Source: Terana coerulea
Lineage: Eukaryota > Basidiomycota > Agaricomycetes > Polyporales > Phanerochaetaceae
Reading direction: 5' to 3'
DNA: 64,000 nt
NCBI GenBank assembly: GCA_024811115.1
Contig: JAKOGH010000480.1
Coordinates: 1 to 64,000, forward strand
The position numbers were made by a program, and so were the translations under genes. The notes below the pieces were generated by a model. That model made no database searches. It was not told the origin of the DNA and was given only the letters and a program-made list of their open reading frames with translations. Below, one piece after another: positions 55,653-64,000 of this stretch (positions are counted from its first letter, which is position 1; every line of letters starts with the position of its first letter).

Positions 55653-56601
55653 ATGATCCCAGCCTCTAGATTCCGAGCGATATGGTGCGATGGATACAAG
55701 CGGGAAGCAGTGGACAAGGTGTGCACTATCATCCACCGGCGAGCGCGATTCGAGCTCACTAACATGAACGCACAGGTTCTCGAGCTCAAAACGGATTGTT
55801 GGGAGTTGAAGACAGTGATACTAAACCTGGAGGGGTGAGTATACCCCATAGATACAAAGGATGAACACATGGAAGCTGAAACCAATCAATAGAACCATAT
55901 TTCTGTATCCCTCACGGCTGTGGCTCTATTTTGCGTTAGCCACAACGGTCATTGCCATACTTTCGTACGCGAACTCTTGACGTCGACAACACGCTCGACA
56001 AGGTGTGGCTTTTACGCAAGGATTGGAGCTGAGCGTTAATCGGAGCCGGAGGGCGGACAGCGACCCTACCCAAACTCGAGGCCGCCGTTGTTCCCGTCTC
56101 TCTAGAGGCGTCGGCCAAACGCGTATACTCCCATGGCCATTCTCCCAAACCACACTTAGCGAATCCACTATCAACTGCGACAGCGCATCCCGGGATGGCG
56201 TTTTGAACGCGGCAGTGCAGGCCGGAAATTGCTGGTGGTTTCAAGGCTCTCATGGGCAGCTCACAATCATGCTGAACAAAATCGCGTATGTTACCCACAT
56301 ATCCATTGATCACCTTGCAGCGGATCTCCACACTGCACCGCGGGAGATCGTACTTTGGGGACTGGTGGATGGTGCTTTCAACGTCGGACGCTACCAGGAG
56401 GCTTATACCAGACTTAACGCTCTATGGACGCATTTTCCGGCTCCAAAAGTCCACCACAAGTCCCCCCCTGAGATGACGTTTTTGCCGATTGCGGTCATTC
56501 ACTACGACACATTTGCGTCTACCAGGCGTCAATATTTTCGCGTATTCGATGCCGTCGTGGATACCGGTTTGCACTTGAGTCATTCTCGTCCAGGTCAATA
56601 G
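55653..56601 (+). CDS. SUN-domain (Sad1/UNC-84) protein
   Basis: SUN proteins sit in the inner nuclear membrane and bind KASH partners to link nucleus and cytoskeleton; some fungal relatives act elsewhere. The first visible exon has MIPASRFRAIWCDGY and a helical segment NAQVLELKTDCWELKTVILN ending at GTGAGTATAC. The next exon encodes one transmembrane helix LWLYFALATTVIAILSY, then VDNTLDKVWLLRKDW. The SUN domain follows: NAAVQAGNCWWFQGSHGQLT, THISIDHLAADLHTAPREIV, LWGLVDGAFNVGRYQEAYTR and FLPIAVIHYDTFASTRRQYF, reading to TAG 56599-56601. The order coiled coil, membrane helix, SUN fits the family. The last strands of the domain are missing or in a further exon. Two single-base frame changes lie near 55980 and 56030. 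Confidence 0.7.
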
Positions 56602-56704
56602 CAATTGGGGTGCACCGTCCACAACGTTTTACCACGTGGGCATTTATGGGAGCTCGGTCGAGGAGGATACATGAGTATTTAAATATTTATTGTGTAGAAT
56701 GGCA

Positions 56705-57744
56705 TTACATTCCCATCTCTTTCCGCGCAGTCTGTCGTAATGGGGGTATTCGCAGCCAGAGTTCAGTGTGTACTTCGACCGTCTTGTACCACAGCAAGAG
56801 TGCAACGAGAATAATCCCACCAAGCAAGCACCCCATTGTAAAGCTCTGCGGACCAGCTTCGGGAAGAGCTGCGAAAACCCTATACGAGCATTCAGTCGAC
56901 TCATAGCTGTGCTGAACTTTGTGGCGCACCAATTGAAGCAATTGCCAACAACAGCATCTTGACGTCCTCCATGACAATAGTCATCAATATCGTCTAGGTC
57001 AATGTTTGTCTGGGCGCGCACTGGCTTGTCACAGTGGCCGCTACGCTCGGAGGAGCTAGAATCCAGAGGGGCTGATGCAGTCATCGAACCGGCTTCCACT
57101 TCGCGAGATTCCGCGGATACATTTCATCTTGTCTGATCGGGACGCTCGCGCCGGAAGGTGTTTCCTTTGAGCCATTTTGCTGGTCAGTGTACCCCGAGGA
57201 AATGAAGATGAATAATAGCGTTGTTTGATACGACCACATCAAAGCGACCTACCACCAGACAAGCGACCCGATTGGGGGCTTGTTCTTCCTGCAGTATCAT
57301 CAGTGACGGGTTCTTTGGGAGGTCACTGTTGCAACGATGGGGCTTTCGAGGCTTGCTGGGAGCACCTTGGTGGCCTACAATACAGTCAATGAAATGCTCT
57401 CGTATTAATTCGAAATGGCGTACAACCCTCGTCAATTGTGTCGACAGTAACGACCTTTTCGTTGGTGGATATTGCATGGCCACCGTCCCTTCTGATCTCT
57501 CTCCGACCGTCTTTTCAGCTTCCTATCATGCTAGACGACTTGGGTTTTTCCTTGTAAGAAACTACGTTTGTTTATAGTGAGCTAACTGGGAGTAGATCTG
57601 AGGATGTCTGACTACCTTCGACACTTTCTCAGACTTCGCTGTTTGATGGCGCTGCGCAAGCTTGGCGTCCGCGGTATTGCCTGTCCGCGCGTAGAAGAGG
57701 TTGAGGCCGCCTCTATACGCTTGATAATTCAGCTCCAACATCAC
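56705..57744 (-). CDS. Possible gene U: small membrane protein, exons incompletely resolved
   Basis: From 57744 leftwards: LNYQAYRGGLNLFYARTGNT with ADAKLAQRHQTAKSEKV, then a weak middle part (57184-57483). Next comes TNIDLDDIDDYCHGG at about 57000, and a last exon RVFAALPEAGPQSFTMGCLL with GGIILVALLLWYKTVEVH, one clear transmembrane helix, ending at 56705. Whether these belong to one gene is uncertain. No family recognised. Confidence 0.3.
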
Positions 57745-57757
57745 TCATAGGATGTTT

Positions 57758-58094
57758 TTACAGCGCACCAGCCTTGTGTGTACTTAACGCTTCGCCGCCA
57801 TTCCCATTAACCTGCCACCCTCTACCGCCTTCCGTAATATAGTCCAACACACTACCAAGAGATCGGCTTGTAGGTGGGCCTAGATAAAGGTCAGCGAGCC
57901 ACTCGTCATTGTTGTGTTGGACCGGGATGCTTGGCAAGGAACTTGGGGACGATGTAGCTGAGTGCCGTCGTTGGTACTGTGGTCTGGTGGCACCTGCCAC
58001 TGTCTTCCTTGATCGAAGGATCTTGCTCACAGGCAAGTTCCCAAAGAGTTGAGAGGCGAGTTGAGTCAGGAGAGAAGGTCGACATGTTGGGCAT
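57758..58094 (-). CDS. Gene O: small uncharacterised protein
   Basis: ATG 58094 starts PNMSTFSPDSTRLSTLWELA with CEQDPSIKEDSGR. After a frame change or short intron the frame VQHNNDEWLADLYLGPPTSR, SLGSVLDYITEGGRGWQVNG runs to TAA at 57758. Composition looks coding. An overlapping plus-strand frame of 208 codons (57979-58605) is considered a shadow. Confidence 0.4.
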
Positions 58095-58181
58095 TCGTCT
58101 GAGGCTGAGTAACTATATATATATGAGTGGTCCCAGGGTAAACAAAGCCACAAGCAAGAGCAATGGGAAAGAAAGGCAGAT

Positions 58182-58716
58182 TCATTTAGTTGGCGACAAG
58201 ACTTTATTGAAGAGAAGCTCTTCGGGAGTGGTGACAACCCCTAAAATCTCCAACTGTGCATTCAAAGGATGGAGGGCAACGCTAGAGACATCAACATCAA
58301 TCGGCGATACAGACTCGTATGTCAAGTCCAGTTCGTGCTCACTATGGGAACATCAACGACTTTCAAAATCTTGTGGTCTGCGGTTTCTACAAGGGCGGTT
58401 ATTCCGAACTGTGGTGTTGTGTCGCGTCAGTTCTCTACACTGCGATAACACGAGCACGTACCGCTGTCAAATTCAACTTTCTGAGTGTGCATCTCATCCG
58501 GACGCGCTGTCCCGCGTGAAGGCGCATCTCCGCCTTCGTTACCGAGGGCCAGTCGGCATCGCAAACCACGGGGCTCATCGGAGTTGGAGACGAAGTCAGT
58601 GTTGAACATGCTCTCTGTCCCCGGCGGATACTGTGAATTCTAGCGTCTAGATCTGTCATAAGCTGAGTCCATGGCTCACAGCCGTGACGGTGGGAGTTTT
58701 CTATCCCGTATGCCAC
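58182..58716 (-). CDS. Gene V: uncharacterised, C-terminal exons
   Basis: The last exon is convincing: EHELDLTYESVSPIDVDVSS with VALHPLNAQLEILGVVTTPE, ELLFNKVLSPTK and TGA at 58182-58184. The exon before it (58435-58716) reads WTQLMTDLDARI and DEPRGLRCRLALGNEGGDAP and begins after an acceptor GCATGTAG. No ATG is in frame, so the 5' end is missing or spliced from further upstream, towards the repeat arm. Function unknown. Confidence 0.4.
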
Positions 58717-59204
58717 ATTCTACATGCCGGAGATAGTTCACTAAAAGACGCAACATCACTATTCAGACTCACGTAGGAACACATGCAGCGCCAAGGAATT
58801 TATTTCTGATATGACGATGCTGCAGGGCTGACATAAACTGCATTCACAGCTGGCAAGAAATGCTGCTAACTTCTACAGAGATGGCAGACACCACAATGGG
58901 AATGTCTGGGCAACAAAGCGAAGGGCACCAAGCAGATAAATCATGTGATGAGAGACTCAAGAGAAACGCGTGCAGTCGGATTCACAGGTGCGCTACATGA
59001 TCAAGCGCGAGGGAGAGCGATGTAGATCGGTCGGGCGAAGAGGCGCATGGAGAGGTCGAGCAGGGCGAGCAGCGAATGACTAATGGCATAACGACGCGTT
59101 TTTCAACGATCGCAAGGAGCAAGCGAGCCTAGCGAGAGTGGCCAAATGACTGCACTTCGACCACCGGTAGATGCTCTGTGACCCAATTCGGATCCACGGT
59201 GCGC
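58717..59204. other. Spacer at the edge of inverted-repeat arm 2b
   Basis: 58980-59204 is a diverged continuation of the repeat (weakly similar to 49690-49900, inverted). Otherwise nothing recognised. Confidence 0.35.
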
Positions 59205-59224
59205 ACGCTCACTAGCCGGGCAAA

Positions 59225-59735
59225 CATGTCAGAGACGAAGAGCGTATAGAGCCCAGATAGACAGACTCACCGTGCTGCAGTCGTCCGCAGCGACGATATT
59301 CTCGACGAAGCGAGGGGCGGCCGTTGGGGACGTAGCTCGAACACCGCTACCCAAGCAGACAGGTCAGAGACGAAGAGCGTATAGAGCCCAGATAGACAGA
59401 CTCACCGTGCTGCAGTCGTCCGCAGCGACGATATTCTCTGACGAAGCGAGGGGCGGCCGTTGGGGACGTAGCTCGAACACCGCTACCCAAGCAGACAGGT
59501 CAGAGACGAAGAGCGTATAGAGCCCTGATAGACAGACTCACCGTGCTGCAGTCGTCCGCAGCGACGATATTCTCGACGAAGCGAGGGGCGGCCGTTAGAC
59601 GTAGCTCGAACACCGCTACCCAAGCAGACAGGTCAGAGACGAAGAGCGTATAGAGCCCTGATAGACAGACTCACCGTGCTGCAGTCGTCCGTAGCGACGA
59701 TATTCTCGACGAGCGAGGGCGGCCGTCGAGGACGC
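59225..59735 (-). repeat. Module array in Z4 (about four exon-intron units)
   Basis: GCCC(A/T)GATAGACAGACTCACC recurs at 59251, 59386, 59522 and 59655 (periods 135, 136, 133). One unit lacks GGG in the CGTT-GGGG-ACGTAGC word (59597), and one has an extra T (ATTCTCTGACGAAG). Confidence 0.85.
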
Positions 59736-60022
59736 TGGCTCGGGCACCGCGGTAGGTCGGATGTTCGCCCTGCTGGCGGGATCCTGCTGCGAGCCCTCGC
59801 TGCACCGGAGCGCTTCTCCGAGAGTGGCGATCCCCTGTGAGCTGTGACGGAGCAATCATCTCCCTGTGCGTGCTTCTCCCCCAGGTATTCGGGCGTGCGG
59901 CCATGCTGAGACGGGCTTGAGGCTGCTGGACGGCACTTGGACAAAGACAACTTTGCAAGCGCGCGCTCTCCACGCTGAGAATTGTCGGGCGTTTAGATGG
60001 ATCCCGGGGCCGTCATTGACAT
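59225..60022 (-). CDS. Gene Z4: near-identical copy of Z1, frame disrupted
   Basis: ATG at 60022 followed by MSMTAPGSI and a stop, because the run is CCCCGGG instead of CCCGG as in Z1 and Z3. The rest of the first exon, the donor at the array start and the modules are otherwise as in Z1. Function unknown; divergent to Y2. Confidence 0.3.
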
Positions 60023-60509
60023 GCCGATCTTATCTTACTCTCGCGCGAGCGCTTCACGCCAAGTCTGCTTCATCTCGACTTCATATCGCCGACTCTCTCA
60101 GTCCTTCTCGAACGAACAACAACATCCTTTCAGACCGTGGGTGCGCTACACCAGGCTCCGGCACTATGAGGCTGGGCAGACGCCATATGCATGCCCATTG
60201 AGGACTCAAAGCCACCGGCAGAACGGGCAGTAGCAGTTGCCGCTACACGACGCAGCCGTCAGCCTCGCCTTTCTCCACACATCCCAGTCATGCGGTGCTC
60301 ATTCGGTGAGTTGGCTTGTTGCCGTGAATCACTCCGACGACTCTTATCACAGATTCACAAAGCCCCTTGAAAGACTAGGATCCACGACAGGGTTCGCACG
60401 CTTCGGAGACGCATGCTTCGCCGCAACGAGGTTTTCATAAATCTCAGCGTCTCCATACGTCCTTTGTCTGTTTTGTCGAGAGCTCGGGAAGTACTCCTGA
60501 CCTCTAGGA

Positions 60510-61784
60510 ATGTCTGCTCACTCTTATTTAAGGCAACCTGAGCTGTCGTTGTTTCGTCAGTCCGCTATTCGATTCATTCTCGCTCATCATGACCAAGCAC
60601 TACTACATAGCTGGTACGTCTGTCATTATTTTTCCATCACCCGCGACTCACACCTTCAAACGGAACTAGCATGCGACGCGGCCTTGGCGCATTACGCCAC
60701 CCGCCGTCAAACCCCTTCGTTCTCGGTAACATCGATCCTCGCTTACCGTAGATAAATTGTCATCGGCCCTGACTCCCGCTGACATTTTCTATAGTTCGTG
60801 ACAGCGACCTGTACACCGGCTCCAAAGCTCGAGCGTGCATCGAAGAGTACTTCACTACGCTAGTACGTACTCTGGTCGCTCTACTCTCCTCTGTCAGACC
60901 GTTCTGACGTGCTCCACGGCAGGTGAACAATGCCACACTCGCGCTCCTTGTCCCGAGGCTCCGGTCAGTTCCGCTTGACGGCTAGAGGCCGGCTCCGGTA
61001 AGTTCGTTGTCGCTTAGCACGTTCTCATTCTGAAGCGCTGCATGCAGATACAGTGAGCTTGTCAACACATCGGCGCGCGGTCAGACCCAACCGAAGCGAG
61101 GGCGGCCGGACGCGGATGTCCAATCGCTGGCGCACGTCAAGCCATCGGCCCAAGGTGTATCCCCTGCTGGAGGCTCGCCGCCGTGTACTAGGTGCGCTTA
61201 CCGACGCGAGGGCCCGCTGCAACGACCGGCATGCCTCTCGCTACCCCTTCGGCAAACCTCGACAGCGGACGCCGTCCACCAATTCCGACGCCCCCCTGTA
61301 ACCATAGGTCACCTTCACCAGGCATTGGCTACCCTCCATATTGATTTACTCGAGGGGTACGGCGGGCAACGGCGGCCAAGACGAAAAGCCGAGGCTATGT
61401 TCCCACCCCTCCGAGCATGATCCAGATGGCGCAGGGGCACATAGATCCGAAACCGAGGACACTGGCAAAACCTCTAGGGTATCGACAAGCGCTCCGGGGC
61501 CTGGGTTTGATACAGGAGGGCGGGCTGTTCAGTCCATTCCCGCAAGCCCCTGTTCCACTCATGACGACTACAGTGGGAAGGGTAGGCAGGGGACTACAGA
61601 CGGAATGCTGGAAATTGTGAGCATTCAATTATTCACGTAAGACTTGCACTAACGGTACAATGCTTGTCAGTTCAAGGTTGCTCTTGAGGCCAACGAGCGG
61701 CTTATGAAATGCCATCTCGAAGAGAGTTGTGCATGGGAGAAGTACAAGCTGTATGATGCGCAGACAACTCATAGTCGTAAATAG
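60510..61784 (+). CDS. Gene Y2: near-identical copy of Y1
   Basis: ATG 60510, same exons as Y1: CDAALAHYATRRQTPSF, DSDLYTGSKARACIEEYF, VNNATLALLVPRLRSVPL, KRGRPDADVQSLAHVK, the Pro/Ser-rich middle, MLEI joined to FKVALEANERLMKCHL, and TAG at 61782-61784. The two copies differ by small indels (A4 at 61386 against T5 in Y1; GAGGGGTACGG against GAGGGGGAGTACGG), so one or both frames are broken in the middle. Flanked by Z4 (divergent) and W2 (same strand). Confidence 0.5.
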
Positions 61785-61860
61785 TTTCTTTCTTTATGTA
61801 CTAGTCTCTTTTCTTTACTTGTATGTATGGACGTGTGATTTACTTTGGTGGAAGGCCGAA

Positions 61861-62879
61861 ATGAAGCAGATTTGGTGTGTGCGCTCACATAACAGTAAGA
61901 TAAGCTTTGGCAATGCCTCGGTGTCGGTCCGCTGGGTCAAGTACTGCTCGCTGTCTTTCATCCATGTTATCCCGCAATCAAGTCCCAACGTATCCCTCTT
62001 CGTACTCTCCTTCGCCACAAAGACACGCTGCGCCTGGCGAGACAAATGGCAACGAGCGCAAAGCAACAAGAAGGTTGGGGAAGCGGCGCCCGCGCTGTTG
62101 CCTGGACCGACGTTTCGCCGCGCAGAGCAACTTGCCCAATCTACCTGTGCCGGCACTCTCCACTCTCAGACACCCTCGCGATGCTGAAGGCCGCTGCCTG
62201 GGACTCGGACGAGTATAGAAGGTCGTCCGGCGCATTGACTACTTTGCCGCAGAAACGCTTGCTGCAGCGCGGGCGAGCGGGCCAGAAGAGCAGTGGGACG
62301 ACCCGTGACACTGGGGCTACCGCGACCCGGTGGGTGTACTCGAATTTGGCAGAGGTGGCATGGTTCATGATCTGGCCCTCAAGGTTGTAGTGAACGTGTC
62401 ATATTACTGTGAGCGGTTGAGGTGCGCATTTTATTGGGGTATTTTACGGATCGCACACTCACGACACGTAGATGGATGTTTGACTGCTACGGGATACCGC
62501 GTCAAGAAGGCCCCGATCGGAGTGTGCCTGCCCCAAGGAAGGCGACATGGGAAACCCAGGACACATTCTTGTCAGATATTGGAAGCCACAGCCATGGCAA
62601 GATGGACGATCGCCCAGCGTTGCAGAGCTCGGGAAGAGTACGCAACGATTCGTAGTCAGTCGCCTGGCCATGGCTAATAGTCTCGTCAGGCAGCTACAGT
62701 CCAACATACAGTCCACCAAGACGGAGTACCCACAGGTCGGAGTGCTCGCTGCAAACGATAGTCAAACTTGGGCCAAAGTACGCTCTCTGTTTACCCATTG
62801 TTCTTATCCTTTACCCCGCAGATTTAGGACTACGCAGCGCTACAAGCGGACCCTCATAACGCCTAAATCCTCGAGATGA
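61861..62879 (+). CDS. Gene W2: copy of W1 with broken frame
   Basis: The same sequence as W1, but the long frame is split into pieces (62046-62390, 62330-62677, 62547-62879). It opens at an ATG of the conserved ATGAAGCAGATTTGG block (61861), giving MKQIWCVRSHNSKISFGNAS. The terminal intron GTACGCTCTC to CCCCGCAG (about 62781-62821) is conserved. Function unknown. Confidence 0.3.
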
Positions 62880-62953
62880 CCTAATATTAATCCTCCGCCT
62901 TCACCATTTCGGGCTGGACAGAGCCAAGTCGTACAACCTTGGTACACACAACG

Positions 62954-64000
62954 AATAACTCTGGCATGCCGGCATTTACAAGGAACACCATGATCACTGC
63001 TTTCTCGGCCCACCGGGTCGACAAACCCGTCAACTTCATTGGTATATAATAGCGACAAGGCGGGCATCATGGACGAGCATTCGATTATGGGCGGCACACC
63101 GAGCGTCGCGTTATGCGACGCCATGCACTGTATCGGTTGCCGGTGATCAAGCATCGACGCTGCACGTCGTGCGGCTTCCTTAAGTGCCACAGAGGCGATC
63201 CGCGTCGCGAGCGCAGCAAGCCATGCGTAGATGCGCACGATGGAAGACCCGAACGTGGACGCCCACGGCAGCGCCCGGGCGCTATGCGTCACGACAGTAC
63301 GGAATCATGTACAGATGGCGAAGCAGGGGCGCGGGCCTCGGCGTCGACAGGCATGCTCGGTACGCTGCTCGGTACGCTGCTTCCCTATGGAATGGAATGG
63401 GGCTGACAGGTGGTGTAAACAACTTTGAAGCTGTCGAAGACGAAGAAGGAGCGTCCACACATTCCGTTGACGACTGGAGTAAGCGCGTGCGGCACCTCGG
63501 TGCTGGGCACGCACTGTCATCTTCTCCAAGCACTTCGGGCCATATAGGTTGTTCCTGAAGGTTGTGATGTACAGCACCATGCGAGCGTCAGCGCACCTCA
63601 TCGCTGGATATGGTGTCCAAGGGGCACAAGCTCAGCATAAAGGGTATGAGAGCTCGTTTCAGCTTGCAATGTGCAGATAGCGGACAAATGTATATGTATT
63701 AGATATAGAAATGAGCGTGAAAGCTGTGTTCAACCACATGCATAATAGAGGACAACAGGAGAGTGAGATATAGCAATGTAGCAATAACGAGCGTTAGGCA
63801 ACAACAAAGAATGGTGGGATAGCGAGAACACAACCAAGGCAACAAAGTAAGACAACCTGATACAAACCGAGGACCATTGGTAACTTCAAGCACCAGCATG
63901 AGAGGTTCATTGGATGATACCCCTCGCCTCAAAACGGCCTCAGAAGGAGAAGCCGGAGGCTTGAAGCTTGGTTAAGCTGGCATTGGCTTAATTAAATCTT
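62954..64000. other. Right flank, no recognised gene
   Basis: Frames of 150 codons (62840-63292, minus) and 124 codons (63184-63558, plus) overlap without recognised motifs. A 12-bp unit GGTACGCTGCTC is repeated in tandem at 63359-63382. The last 300 bp are AT-richer and empty. Confidence 0.35.

Larger units (their letters stand above)
59205..62953 (-). repeat. Inverted repeat pair 2, right arm (2b)
   Basis: Reverse complement of 46063-49690 with near identity; contains Z4, the core, Y2 and W2. About 120 bp longer than arm 2a because of one extra module. Beyond 62953 (after CCTTGGTACACACAAC) the sequence is unrelated to the flank of arm 2a. Confidence 0.9.

Noticed and set aside
57979..58605. 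208-codon plus-strand frame
   Set aside because: The minus strand over the same bases has two better-supported genes (O and V) with coherent exon ends and stops.

Overview
The window looks like nuclear DNA of a basidiomycete fungus, most likely an Agaricomycete. A Rhizoctonia/Ceratobasidium-like origin is only a guess from overall impression. Supporting signs are multi-exon genes with GT-AG introns of about 45-60 nt, fungal BTB/POZ genes, two FHA-plus-kinase genes, a KDM3-type JmjC gene, a SUN-domain gene, an N-terminal fragment of fungal fatty acid synthase alpha, and a decayed DDE transposase of a kind common in Agaricomycetes. No operons, rRNA, tRNA or CRISPR arrays were seen.

Layout: 1-11.3 kb is AT-rich, visibly poor in CpG and nearly gene-free. 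It holds a transposase relic (about 0.6-2.1 kb), a diverged direct duplication (3.9-5.4 and 5.4-6.8 kb) and a TA-flanked MITE-like element. From 11.3 kb the DNA is richer in GC and CpG. At 11.3-13.5 and 30.1-33.2 kb lie the two arms of a first inverted repeat, each with a divergent gene pair (X and Z). Between the arms are two BTB genes, two short inverted-repeat elements, several uncharacterised genes and FHA-kinase K1. At 33-46 kb follow a fatty acid synthase fragment, FHA-kinase K2, a fourth MITE-like element, a third BTB gene, the KDM3-like gene and diverged Z-type copies. A second, larger inverted repeat (46.06-49.69 and 59.2-62.95 kb) carries genes W, Y and Z in both arms. Its 9.5-kb spacer holds mostly uncharacterised genes and the SUN-domain gene.

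The most unusual content is the multicopy X/Y-Z unit. A divergent pair of unknown genes sits around a shared core in four near-identical copies, with at least three diverged relatives of Z. Z ends in a tandem array of about 134 bp, each unit being a 25-codon exon-like block plus an intron-like block, with roughly 2, 5, 3 and 4 units in the four copies. X and Y are distant paralogues (shared CxAALAH motif near the N-terminus, helical C-terminus) attached to the same core.

Nearly every recognisable gene is interrupted by single-base frameshifts, many in homopolymers, and the near-identical repeat copies differ in the same way. This fits unpolished long-read assembly better than wholesale gene death, so CDS entries give gene spans, not clean reading frames. 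Exon boundaries were read by eye.
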